64,000 bases of DNA. Source: Rhizobiaceae bacterium MnEN-MB40S (lineage in GTDB: Bacteria > Pseudomonadota > Alphaproteobacteria > Rhizobiales > Rhizobiaceae). The stretch is from the NCBI GenBank assembly GCA_024343425.1, contig BRLC01000017.1, positions 62,001-126,000 of the forward strand, in the 5' to 3' direction. The position numbers and the translations under genes are program-made. How positions within the stretch are numbered: position 1 is the stretch's first letter; each line of letters opens with the position of its first letter. Below, in pieces: positions 7,712-15,787 of this stretch. The notes under the pieces are model-generated. The model worked only from the letters and a program-made list of their open reading frames with translations. It ran no database searches and was not told the origin of the DNA.

Positions 7712-10545
7712 GACGAAGCTCCCTGTCCGGCGGCGTTCGACGTGGATTCCGGTTCCGAGCGTCGCGTCTGCAGCATGTAGATCAGTCCCAGCAACAACAA
7801 TGCCGGGATGTAGAACAGGTATTTCGACGGCTGGTTGGCTGGAACCAGCACCGATGCGATGACCTGGTCGAAATCAAAGCCGGCTTGCTGTGCGGGCGAA
7901 TCGTAGATGGCGTTGTCGACCAACACCTTGCCGTCTTCGTCATAGAGTTCCAGGCCAAAGGCTTCCAGGCGCTCTTCGCCTGTTGGCTCGTCGCCCACAT
8001 CGATAATCATGGTCAACGTGATCGGCTCGCCGACATCGTCGAGGCCATCGACGATCGTCCTGATTTCGGAGCCGGGCTCAGCCGCGCCCATGGCCTGCGC
8101 CAGTTCCGTCGGCGGAACCGATGTGTAGGGCGGCGAGACATAGTCCATCCAGAAACCCGGTCGGAACAGCGTGAAGGCGATCAAGATGAGCGCCACCGAC
8201 TCCCAGATCCGTGACCGGGTCATGAAGAAGCCTTGCGAACCGGCGGTGAATATCAGCATCGCCGCCGTCGCCACGATGAACACGAAGACGCCCTCGTACC
8301 AGGTCACGTCGATCAGCAGGATGTCGGTGTTGAAGATGAAGAGGAAGGGCAGCAGCGCGGTCCGCAGCGAATAGAAAAAGGCGACGAAGCCCGTCCGGAT
8401 CGGATCCCCTCCGGACACGGCCGCCGCCGCGAAGGAGGCGAGCCCCACGGGCGGCGTCACATCCGCCATGATGCCGAAATAGAAGACGAACAGATGGACG
8501 GCGATCAATGGCACGATCAGTCCGCTCTGCTGGCCGAGCGCCACGATAACCGGCGCCAGCAGGGCCGAAACGACAATATAGTTGGCCGTCGTTGGAAGGC
8601 CCATGCCGAGGATGAGGCTCAGGATTGCTGTAAAGATCAGGATCAGCATGATCTGGCCCTGGGACAGGAACTCCACAAGCGCGGCAAGCACGGATCCAAC
8701 GCCGGTCTGCGACACTGCTCCGACGATGATGCCGGCGGCGGCCGTCGCAATGCCGATGCCGATCATGTTTCGCGCGCCGGTGATCATGCCGTCGATCAGT
8801 TCGTTGAATCCACGCCGGGTCGTGCCGGCCGTCGGTTCGCCCCTGAACACCGCGAAGAGTTGCCTCTGGGTGATCAGGATAAAGATCATGAAGGCGGTGG
8901 CCCAGAAAGCCGAGAGCGAAGGCGAAAGACGCTCCACCATCAGGCACCAGATCAGGACGAGAACCGGAAGCAGGAAGTGCAGTCCGGACTTGATGGTCGG
9001 TCCGGGTTCCGGAAGTCGCACCACCGGCTCGTTCGGGTCGTCCAGCTCCAGTTCAGGAAAGGCGGAGCAGAACCGCACCAGTCCCACATAGGCGACGCCG
9101 AGAAGCACGGCGACGATCCATGGCGTTGCGTCGCCGGCGACGCCGCCGATGAAGTCGAGCAGGTAGAAAACGAGGAAGGCGGTGATCACCGCAAAGCCCA
9201 GAACCATTGCGCCGGTAGATAAAATCCGGCCGCGCCCTTCCTCGCTAAGCCGGGACCGGATCATCGCGAAGATGGCGATAATGATCGCCAGCGCGACGAT
9301 TGTGCCGATAAGCGAAAGACCGGCCGATTGCGCGGCCTGGAAGGCGGCGAAGAGATAATAGACCGCGCTTGCCCCGGCCAGGATCACCGCCATCGTTATG
9401 CCGAACGAGATCAGGCCCCATTTCAGCGGCTTCGGCTCTGTCGCGCGGGGCAGGCCGGCCATGTTCTGCTTCTTGGCTTCCAGGTGAACGATATAGACCA
9501 GAGCGATATAGGAGATGATCGCCGGCACGAAGGCGTGCTTGACCACCTCGAAATAGGAAATGCCGATATATTCGACCATGAGAAAGGCGGCGGCGCCCAT
9601 CACGGGCGGCATGATCTGGCCATTGACGGACGAGGCGACCTCCACGGCCCCGGCTTTTTCGGCGGTAAATCCCACCCGGCGCATCATCGGTATGGTGAAG
9701 GTTCCTGTCGTCACCACATTGGCGATCGAAGAACCGGAGATCAGGCCGGTCATGCCGGAGGCGACCACGGCCGCCTTGGCCGGACCGCCGCTGAAGTGGC
9801 CCATCATCGAGAAGGCCACCTTGATGAAATAGTTTCCGGCGCCTGCCTTGTCGAGCAATGCTCCGAACAGCACGAACAGGAAGACCAGATCGGTGGAGAC
9901 GCCAAGCGCAATGCCGAACACGCCTTCGGTGGACAGCCACTGGTGATAGGCGACAGCGTCGAAACTCGCGCCCTTCCAGGCCAGGAAGCCCGGCGCATAG
10001 GGACCGAGGAACGTGTAGCCGAGAAACACGATTGCGACGATCATCAGCGGAGGCCCGAGCGCCCGGCGCGTGGCTTCAAGGAGAAGGATGATGCCGACGA
10101 CAGAGACCGTAACGTCGAGCATATTGGGATTGTTCGGCCGGTCGGAGAGCCGCGTGCCGAGGATTCCGTCCATGAAATCCGTGTCGAAAAGGAACAGATA
10201 GAAGGAGCAGAAGGCGGCTACGATCGCCAGCACCCAGTCCGATACAGGCACGACGTGACGCGGCGAATTCTTGAAAGCGGGATAGGCGAGATAGGCGAGG
10301 AAAAGCGCAAAGGCCAGATGGATCGGCCGCGCCTCGCCGCTCGAAAACACCCCGAAACCTGTCGTGTAGGGAACGGGTGAAGCGATCCAGATCTGGAAGA
10401 TCGACCAGGCGAGCGCCACGCCGGCGATCAGCAAGGCCACGTTTCGGTTGTCCGGAGTGCGGCCGCCGGTATCGGTCGAAGCGACGAGATCGTCGAGCTC
10501 GTCGCTGCTCATTTTAGTTGTTGCGGACTCGGATTCCTGGCTCAT
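7708..10545 (-). CDS. TAXI-type TRAP transporter fused permease (DctQM)
   Basis: A 945-residue fusion of the small and large TRAP permeases. The N-terminal part (about residues 40-190) holds the DctQ-like four helices. Residues 190-720 hold the DctM domain with PPVMGAAAFLMVEYIGI and MGLPTTANYIV motifs. A C-terminal region of about 200 residues ending in a further helix matches the DUF3394 extension of these proteins. TAXI permeases import dicarboxylates or other organic acids by Na+ or H+ coupling. It is preceded by its binding protein, with a strong hairpin between them, and followed by a Usp protein. Confidence 0.93.
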   Translation of the reverse strand: MSQESESATTKMSSDELDDLVASTDTGGRTPDNRNVALLIAGVALAWSIFQIWIASPVPYTTGFGVFSSGEARPIHLAFALFLAYLAYPAFKNSPRHVVPVSDWVLAIVAAFCSFYLFLFDTDFMDGILGTRLSDRPNNPNMLDVTVSVVGIILLLEATRRALGPPLMIVAIVFLGYTFLGPYAPGFLAWKGASFDAVAYHQWLSTEGVFGIALGVSTDLVFLFVLFGALLDKAGAGNYFIKVAFSMMGHFSGGPAKAAVVASGMTGLISGSSIANVVTTGTFTIPMMRRVGFTAEKAGAVEVASSVNGQIMPPVMGAAAFLMVEYIGISYFEVVKHAFVPAIISYIALVYIVHLEAKKQNMAGLPRATEPKPLKWGLISFGITMAVILAGASAVYYLFAAFQAAQSAGLSLIGTIVALAIIIAIFAMIRSRLSEEGRGRILSTGAMVLGFAVITAFLVFYLLDFIGGVAGDATPWIVAVLLGVAYVGLVRFCSAFPELELDDPNEPVVRLPEPGPTIKSGLHFLLPVLVLIWCLMVERLSPSLSAFWATAFMIFILITQRQLFAVFRGEPTAGTTRRGFNELIDGMITGARNMIGIGIATAAAGIIVGAVSQTGVGSVLAALVEFLSQGQIMLILIFTAILSLILGMGLPTTANYIVVSALLAPVIVALGQQSGLIVPLIAVHLFVFYFGIMADVTPPVGLASFAAAAVSGGDPIRTGFVAFFYSLRTALLPFLFIFNTDILLIDVTWYEGVFVFIVATAAMLIFTAGSQGFFMTRSRIWESVALILIAFTLFRPGFWMDYVSPPYTSVPPTELAQAMGAAEPGSEIRTIVDGLDDVGEPITLTMIIDVGDEPTGEERLEAFGLELYDEDGKVLVDNAIYDSPAQQAGFDFDQVIASVLVPANQPSKYLFYIPALLLLGLIYMLQTRRSEPESTSNAAGQGASS

Positions 10546-10585
10546 CGTAACGCCCCCGTGGCCTTCCCCGTTTTATTATTGTGCG

Positions 10586-10610
10586 GCGGGCGTCCGTGAC
10601 AGACGCCCGC
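10586..10610 (-). promoter_or_regulatory. Intercistronic hairpin between TAXI binding protein and permease
   Basis: A perfect 9-bp stem (GCGGGCGTC with GACGCCCGC) around a 7-base loop, in the 78-base gap after the binding-protein stop and before the permease start. No T-run follows, so it is not an obvious complete terminator. Such hairpins often stabilise the upstream mRNA and let the binding protein be made in excess over the membrane part. The role is inferred. Confidence 0.5.
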
Positions 10611-10623
10611 TGCGGGCTGCGGA

Positions 10624-11595
10624 TTACATCCAGCCCTGTTCCTTGTAGTACTTGGCTGCGCCGTCATGCAGCGGCGCCGACAGGTTGTTCTTGATCATGT
10701 CTTGCTGGTTCAGATTCTCGAAGGCAGGGTGCATCTTCTTGAACCGGTCGAAATTCTCGAAAACAGCCTTGGTGATCTCGTACACCACCTCGTCCGGCGT
10801 ATCGGTGGAGGCGACGAAGGTCGCGCCCACGCCGAAGGTCGTCGTGTCGCCGTCGGTGCCGGTGTACATGCCGCCCGGAATGGTCGCGACCGCGTAGAAG
10901 GCGTTGTCGCCGACGAGCTTCTTGGTGGCGTCGTTGTCGACGCTGATCAGCTTCGATTCGCAGGAGGTGGTGGCCTCCTTGATCGAGCCGTTCGGATGGC
11001 CGACGGTAAAGACGATTGCGTCGACCTTGTTGTCGCAGAGCGCCGCCGACTGCTCGGAGGATTTCAGCTCGGAGGCGAGGGCGAAATCGTCCATCGTCCA
11101 GCCCATCTCCTTCATCAGCACTTCCATCGTGCCGCGCTGACCGGAGCCCGGATTGCCGACATTGACGCGCTTGCCTTTCAGATCATCGAAACTGTCGATG
11201 CCGGAATCGGCGCGCGCAACCACGGTGAACGGCTCGGGATGCACTGAAAAGACAGCCCTCAGTCCTTCGAATGCTCCGTCGGGAAACTGCTCGGGCGCCG
11301 TGCCGTTATAGGCGTGATACTGCCAGTCGGACTGGGCGACGCCGAGGTCGAGATCGCCGTTGCGAATTCCGTTGATGTTGGCGACAGAGCCGCCGGTTGT
11401 GTGCGTGCACTTGATGTCGTGATCCGACGTGCCGCGATTGACCAGACGGCAGATTGCGCCGCCCACCTGATAGTAAACGCCGGTTTGTCCGCCGGTGCCG
11501 ATCGTCACAAAGGTCTCTGCGGCTGCATAACCGCCGGAGAAGGCCAGTGTTGCGGCGAGCGCCGATCCGGCCAGAATTCTGCGTGCTAACATCAT
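10624..11595 (-). CDS. TAXI family TRAP transporter solute-binding protein
   Basis: The open frame runs to 11877, but the real start is ATG at 11595, with GGGAG about 9 bases upstream. The 323-residue product then begins with a signal peptide (MMLARRILAGSALAATLAF and an AAA cut near residue 25), which the longer frame would bury. The mature protein starts with FVTIGTGGQTGVYYQVGGAIC, the TAXI hallmark, and has GLRAVFSVHPEPFTVVAR and KRVNVGNPGSGQRGT. It binds a carboxylate in the periplasm for the fused permease encoded downstream. The ligand is not predictable. Confidence 0.93.
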   Translation of the reverse strand: MMLARRILAGSALAATLAFSGGYAAAETFVTIGTGGQTGVYYQVGGAICRLVNRGTSDHDIKCTHTTGGSVANINGIRNGDLDLGVAQSDWQYHAYNGTAPEQFPDGAFEGLRAVFSVHPEPFTVVARADSGIDSFDDLKGKRVNVGNPGSGQRGTMEVLMKEMGWTMDDFALASELKSSEQSAALCDNKVDAIVFTVGHPNGSIKEATTSCESKLISVDNDATKKLVGDNAFYAVATIPGGMYTGTDGDTTTFGVGATFVASTDTPDEVVYEITKAVFENFDRFKKMHPAFENLNQQDMIKNNLSAPLHDGAAKYYKEQGWM

Positions 11596-11930
11596 ATGTG
11601 CTCCCTGATTGATGTTCGTTGTGACGCTGACAGGTCTTGCCTGGGCCTGCGTCTGTTTGTCTTCGCCTCCGCCGTCAGCGTTGTGGCTGGGCGCCTGATG
11701 CGACAATGGAGAAAAAGAACCGGGTATTGTCCTTCCGGACAAGAGAGGGTCGGGCTTGGCAGGTTGAGGTTGCGCGCGATCTGGTGGTCGATCGAAACAA
11801 GGCTGTCCACACTGCCGCTCCTGCGAGTTCCCGTATTGGTGGGGTCGAAGTCTTCCAAACAAATCTAGCGTTGTCAATCAAAGGAACTTGAGTATGATCC
11901 GGCGCTGTTCCGGAGCCTGATGTCCGAAAA
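11596..11930. promoter_or_regulatory. Divergent promoter region between TAXI operon and second BKACE gene
   Basis: This 335-base stretch has no gene. On the plus strand a good sigma-70 promoter is seen, TTGTCA at 11871-11876, 16 bases, TATGAT at 11893-11898, about 30 bases before the BKACE start. An inverted repeat TTGTCC-TTCC-GGACAA at 11727-11742 lies in the middle and could be an operator for the minus-strand TAXI operon. Which regulator binds is unknown. Confidence 0.5.
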
Positions 11931-12728
11931 ATGGAGTCCTTCCTGTCCCTGCAAGCCCTTCCACGCATCATGGTCGCGCCCAACGGGGCGAGACGAACGA
12001 AAGCCGATCATCAGGAAATTCCGATCATGATCGACGAAATCGTCGCTTGCGCGCGCGCCTGTTGTGAGGCTGGCGCAGGTGGTCTCCACGCCCATGTGCG
12101 CGACGCCGCAGGCGCCCATGTTCTGGACGCCGGTCTCTACCTGGAACTGATCGCCGAAATGGCGCAGGCTGTTCCGCAGATGCAGGTTCAGATCACCACC
12201 GAGGCGGTCGGCCGCTATTCGCCGGAAGAGCAGCGCCGCCTTGTGCGCGACGTTATGCCGAAATCCGTATCCGTCGCCTTGCGCGAAATGATTCCTGATA
12301 CGGAGGATGTTTCCGCCGCTTCCGAGTTCTACCACTGGGCGGCGGATGAGGGCGTGCGGGTTCAGCATATTCTCTACGATGCAGAAGATCTCGGCCGTCT
12401 GATCGGACTTGTGGACGCCGCTGTCCTGCCTGCCGCCGATATGCAACTGCTCTTCGTGCTTGGACGCTACACCGTGGGTCAGCAGAGCGCGCCGGAAGAT
12501 CTGGATCCCTTCCTGTCGTTGTTCGAGGGATCAGGCCTTCAGAGCAACGGCGCTGAATGGGGGCTGTGCGCCTTCGGGTCTGGAGAAACCGACTGTCTCC
12601 TTGCGGCTCTGAGCCGGGGAGGCAAGGCGCGCATCGGCTTTGAAAACAGCCTCTGGAACCGTGATGGCGGCGTGGCGAAAGACAATGTCGAACGCGTTCG
12701 GGAGCTTGTGTCGATGGCCGGGAAGTGA
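11931..12728 (+). CDS. Second BKACE-like protein (DUF849)
   Basis: A 265-residue DUF849 protein, about 45 residues shorter than the first BKACE of this window. It has PRIMVAPNGARRTKADH at its start and the metal pair in GLHAHVRD (His53, His55). GFENSLWNRDG near residue 238 matches the C-terminal family motif. It belongs to the shorter subgroup often annotated only as 3-keto-5-aminohexanoate cleavage protein. It is divergent from the TAXI TRAP operon and followed by ferredoxin and a DapA-like lyase. The substrate is unknown; a beta-keto acid plus acetyl-CoA reaction is expected from the family. Confidence 0.87.
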   Translation: MESFLSLQALPRIMVAPNGARRTKADHQEIPIMIDEIVACARACCEAGAGGLHAHVRDAAGAHVLDAGLYLELIAEMAQAVPQMQVQITTEAVGRYSPEEQRRLVRDVMPKSVSVALREMIPDTEDVSAASEFYHWAADEGVRVQHILYDAEDLGRLIGLVDAAVLPAADMQLLFVLGRYTVGQQSAPEDLDPFLSLFEGSGLQSNGAEWGLCAFGSGETDCLLAALSRGGKARIGFENSLWNRDGGVAKDNVERVRELVSMAGK

Positions 12729-12733
12729 TCGAA

Positions 12734-12781
12734 TTGCCGAAACGGCAACGGATTTAGCGAAAATTGGCTCTTTATTGGAAC
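12734..12781 (+). promoter_or_regulatory. Composite promoter motif ahead of the ferredoxin gene (copy A)
   Basis: A palindrome TTGCCGAAACGGCAA (12734-12748), then 8 bases, GCGAAAA (12757-12763), 5 bases, TCTTTATT (12769-12776), one base, GAAC. The same blocks with identical spacing occur on the minus strand at 21162-21115 ahead of the ABC transporter operon. TGCCG-AAA-CGGCA fits the LysR-type T-N11-A pattern, and a LysR gene lies between the two sites at 14042-14950. Confidence 0.6.
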
Positions 12782-12805
12782 GGTTTGTAGTGCCATGGTC
12801 CGGAC

Positions 12806-13147
12806 ATGGCCTATATCATTACCGAACCCTGCGTGGATGTGAAGGATGGCGACTGCACCGACGTGTGTCCGGTCGACTGCATCTATGAGGGCGGCCGCAT
12901 GTTCTATATCCACCCGGACGAATGCGTGAATTGCGGCATTTGCCTGTCAATCTGTCCGGTCGACGCGATAACCTGGGACGGCGAGATCACGGCGGACATG
13001 AGGCATTACGAAGCCATCAACCGCGAATATTTCAACGAGAACGTCTCTGGTCTGGGCTCGCCAGGCGGCTGGGATTCGTCTAACACCACCGCCAGTGATC
13101 ACCCGCTCGTTGCAGCACTCCCCATCCTCCACACAGCGCAGGCATAG
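12806..13147 (+). CDS. fdxA: Seven-iron ferredoxin FdxA
   Basis: A 113-residue [3Fe-4S][4Fe-4S] ferredoxin. Cysteines are at 9, 17, 21, 25, 40, 43, 46 and 50, giving the CxxxxxxxCxxxCP and CxxCxxCxxxCP pattern of FdxA. The C-terminal tail (EAINREYFNENVSGLGSPGGW) is the usual one. It transfers single electrons in the cytoplasm. In Rhizobiales FdxA is often a lone housekeeping gene; here it stands 6 bases ahead of a DapA-like gene and behind the composite motif. It may serve an oxidoreductase of this catabolic region, but no partner is proven. Confidence 0.95.
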   Translation: MAYIITEPCVDVKDGDCTDVCPVDCIYEGGRMFYIHPDECVNCGICLSICPVDAITWDGEITADMRHYEAINREYFNENVSGLGSPGGWDSSNTTASDHPLVAALPILHTAQA

Positions 13148-13153
13148 ACAAAC

Positions 13154-14023
13154 ATGACTTTACACCGGCTGAAGGGCGTTATCGCCGCCGTTCCGACACC
13201 GCTCGATTCCTCCTTCCATCCCGACCTCGAAGCCTTTACGGCGCACTGCCGCTGGGCGCTCGACAATGGGTGCGACGCGCTGAATGTACTCGGCTCGACA
13301 GGCGAGGCGAATTCCTTGTCCGTGGTTGATCGCAAGGCGGTGATGACGGCCGCTTCGCAAGCCTTTGACGGATCGAAGTTGATGGTCGGCGCCGCAACGC
13401 CCGATCTGGCGACCACGGTCGAACTCACCCGTTATGCGCATGAATGCGGCTTCGCGGCAGCCCTCGTCCTGCCGCCCTGGTACTACAAGCCGGTATCCGA
13501 TGACGGATTGTATGCCTGGTTCGCGCGACTGGTGGAGGAAACGTCTGCTACGCCGATTGCGATCTATCTCTACAATTATCCGCAGTTGACCGGGATCCGC
13601 TTCAGCGAGGATCTGGCGCGTCGCCTGTCGGCTTCCTTTCCTGACAGAATCGCAGGAATGAAGGATAGTTCCGGCGATCTCGACTATGCGGCCGCCATGG
13701 CGAAGATCGACGGCTTCGATGTCTTCCCCAGCAACGAGGTGGCGTTGGCGAATTGCGATCGCGACGGCTACGCCGGCTGCATTTCCGCGACCGTCAACAT
13801 CGATCCTGCCGGCTCCGCCGCGCTCCTTGCAGATCAGGGCAATTCGGACCTGGTGGGCTCCGTTCGTCACGTGCGAACGACAGTGTCGTCCTTCCCGCTT
13901 GTTCCAGCCGTGAAATTCCTTGTCGCCAAACGTCTCGGCAAAGCCTCTGCGGCCATGCCGCTGCCGCCCTTCCTGCCGCTGACGGACGCGCAACAGGCTG
14001 ATCTCGTCGAGCAGCTTGGGTAG
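13154..14023 (+). CDS. Dihydrodipicolinate synthase/N-acetylneuraminate lyase family protein (DapA-like)
   Basis: A 289-residue class I aldolase-fold protein. GSTGE (48-52) binds the keto acid, Tyr140 (in YLYNYP) is the proton relay, and Lys170 (in AGMKDSSGD) forms the Schiff base. The family joins or cleaves pyruvate and an aldehyde. Its setting among transport and catabolism genes, not lysine genes, argues for a catabolic lyase (e.g. hydroxy-keto acid aldolase) rather than true DapA. The preceding ferredoxin gene stops 6 bases before its ATG, so they are one transcript. It is convergent with the LysR gene. Confidence 0.88.
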   Translation: MTLHRLKGVIAAVPTPLDSSFHPDLEAFTAHCRWALDNGCDALNVLGSTGEANSLSVVDRKAVMTAASQAFDGSKLMVGAATPDLATTVELTRYAHECGFAAALVLPPWYYKPVSDDGLYAWFARLVEETSATPIAIYLYNYPQLTGIRFSEDLARRLSASFPDRIAGMKDSSGDLDYAAAMAKIDGFDVFPSNEVALANCDRDGYAGCISATVNIDPAGSAALLADQGNSDLVGSVRHVRTTVSSFPLVPAVKFLVAKRLGKASAAMPLPPFLPLTDAQQADLVEQLG

Positions 14024-14041
14024 GCGCTGCGCGCCGCCTGA

Positions 14042-14950
14042 TCAGGGAACGGATTTCTCGAGTTGGGCCAGAGAGGCGCCCATCTGCTCGATCATGGCGT
14101 GGGCAGCCCGGGTCATCTGCCGGCGTTTGGCAACGAGAATGCCGAGCCGCAATGCGCCCAGGCGCGTGCCCTTGAGCGGCACTCCGACGATCTCGCCGGA
14201 ATTCAGTTCCTCGACCAGGCCGATGGGCGTGTAGAAGGCGACGCCAAGTCCGTCCTTCACCAGTTGCCGCAGCAGCATGATGTGGTTGCTGGTCACGAAG
14301 TTGCGTCCGCTGCGGTGAAGCACGGACAGCTCGACCTCGATCAGGGAGCGGATCGGCTCCGTATCGAGCTGGAGAAGCAGGTTGTACTGCGCGCACTCGC
14401 TCAGGGTAACGGCCGGCAAACGCGCCAGCGGATGGTCTTTCGCAACCATCGCCTTGAGAGGCATGGCGATGTCGTGGATGAGCTGCATGTCGTCGGGCGG
14501 CGAGATGTTGAATGTGATCGCGAAATCCGCCTCGCCGTCGGCGACCAGGCTGGTCACCCGGCCATGCGCGCCGGTTTGCACGCGGAAATTGACGCCGGGA
14601 TGGGCCCTGTGGAATCTGCGGATTTCTGCCGGCAGAAAATGCACAAGCAGACTGTCGAGGCAGGCGATGCGCACCTGACCGGTTTTCATGCCCTTCAGCG
14701 CGCCGAGTTCGCCTTTCAGAACATCGAATTCCTGCAGGGTGCGGTCGGCGTGGGCAAGCACGATCTCGCCGGCGCGCGTCAGTCGCAGACCTTTCGGCAG
14801 TCGCTCGAAGAGCGGCGCGCCGAGTTCGTCTTCCAGTTTCTGGATCTGCCGGCTCAGAGCCGATGTTGCGACATGCAATTCTTCCGACGCCTTGCGGATC
14901 GAACCTGACCGCGCGACTGTCGCGAAGTATCTGAGAATGGCTGCGTGCAT
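14042..14950 (-). CDS. LysR-family transcriptional regulator
   Basis: A 302-residue LTTR. The winged HTH is N-terminal (FATVARSGSIRKASEELHVATSALSRQIQKLEDELGAPLFER at residues 9-51), followed by a periplasmic-binding-like effector domain. LTTRs bind T-N11-A palindromes and respond to pathway metabolites. It is the only regulator between the two identical TGCCG-NNN-CGGCA promoter motifs at 12734 and 21148, so it is the best candidate to bind them. Its ribosome site is trapped in a 10-bp hairpin just before the ATG. The link to those promoters is inferred. Confidence 0.92.
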   Translation of the reverse strand: MHAAILRYFATVARSGSIRKASEELHVATSALSRQIQKLEDELGAPLFERLPKGLRLTRAGEIVLAHADRTLQEFDVLKGELGALKGMKTGQVRIACLDSLLVHFLPAEIRRFHRAHPGVNFRVQTGAHGRVTSLVADGEADFAITFNISPPDDMQLIHDIAMPLKAMVAKDHPLARLPAVTLSECAQYNLLLQLDTEPIRSLIEVELSVLHRSGRNFVTSNHIMLLRQLVKDGLGVAFYTPIGLVEELNSGEIVGVPLKGTRLGALRLGILVAKRRQMTRAAHAMIEQMGASLAQLEKSVP

Positions 14951-14954
14951 GAAT

Positions 14955-14987
14955 CGGCCTCCGGGGTCACGTTAATTCCGGAGGCCG
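14955..14987 (-). promoter_or_regulatory. Hairpin covering the lysR ribosome site
   Basis: A perfect 10-bp inverted repeat, CGGCCTCCGG and CCGGAGGCCG, around 13 bases, ending 4 bases before the lysR ATG (minus strand). The only Shine-Dalgarno, GGAGG, lies in the 3' arm. The hairpin also follows the enoyl-CoA hydratase stop by 27 bases, so it could act as a terminator for that operon and as a brake on regulator translation. Confidence 0.55.
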
Positions 14988-15013
14988 GGAATTGGAAGCG
15001 GGGCTGATCCGCC

Positions 15014-15787
15014 TCAGCGACCGCGCCACACGGGCGCGCGTTTCTCGCGGAAGGCCGCGACGCCCTCTTCCGCATCTTCGCTGGTAAGCGCTGCAACCAG
15101 CGCCGGCGTCTTCAGCGCCTGCGCTTCCGCAGGCGTCAGATGCGCCGTCCGGTTGACCGTCTGCTTGATGGCGCGCAGCGACAGCGGCGCGCCGGCGAGA
15201 ATGTCCTTGACCCAGGCGTCGACAGCGTCGTCGAGCGCTTCGGGTTCGGTTACTTCATTGACCAGGCCGTAACGGTAGAGCTCTTCGGCCGAAACCTGCC
15301 GTCCGGCGAGCATGATCCCCATCGCGAGATTGTGCGGGATCTTGCGCTGCAGGAGCACCATGCCGCCGTCGAGCGGCATGCGGCCGACGCGCGCTTCCGG
15401 CAGCCCGAAACGGGCTGTTTTCGAAGCGACGACGATATCGCAGCCCATCACCATCTCGAAACCACCGCCCATCGCGTAGCCGTTGACGCGGGCGATCACC
15501 GGAATATCCAGGCTTGTGCGGAAGCTCAGCCCCCCAAATCCGTTTGGGCGCGTTTCCGCCCAGTATTCCAGTCCAGACGATCCGGTTCCCTTCATGTCCG
15601 CTCCGGCGCAGAAAGCCTTCTCGCCGGCGCCGGTTATGACCACGCAACGAACGTCCGACCGGCTTTCCAGATCAAGCCAGATCGCCTCCAGCTCCGCCGC
15701 GGTCGAGGCGTCGACGGCGTTAAGCCGTTCGGGCCGGTCTAGCGTGACGCGTGCGACGCCGTCCTCTACCGAAAAAAGGACGCTCAT
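15014..15787 (-). CDS. Enoyl-CoA hydratase/isomerase family protein
   Basis: A 257-residue crotonase-fold protein. The oxyanion-hole motifs are AFCAGADMKG (59-67) and GYAMGGGFEM (103-112). Both catalytic glutamates of true hydratases are present: Glu111 and Glu131 (in LPEARVG), 20 residues apart as in rat crotonase. It would hydrate an enoyl-CoA thioester. Its ATG overlaps the CoA-transferase stop by 4 bases, so the pair activates an acid to its CoA ester and then hydrates it. It is the last gene of a three-gene minus-strand group. Confidence 0.92.
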   Translation of the reverse strand: MSVLFSVEDGVARVTLDRPERLNAVDASTAAELEAIWLDLESRSDVRCVVITGAGEKAFCAGADMKGTGSSGLEYWAETRPNGFGGLSFRTSLDIPVIARVNGYAMGGGFEMVMGCDIVVASKTARFGLPEARVGRMPLDGGMVLLQRKIPHNLAMGIMLAGRQVSAEELYRYGLVNEVTEPEALDDAVDAWVKDILAGAPLSLRAIKQTVNRTAHLTPAEAQALKTPALVAALTSEDAEEGVAAFREKRAPVWRGR

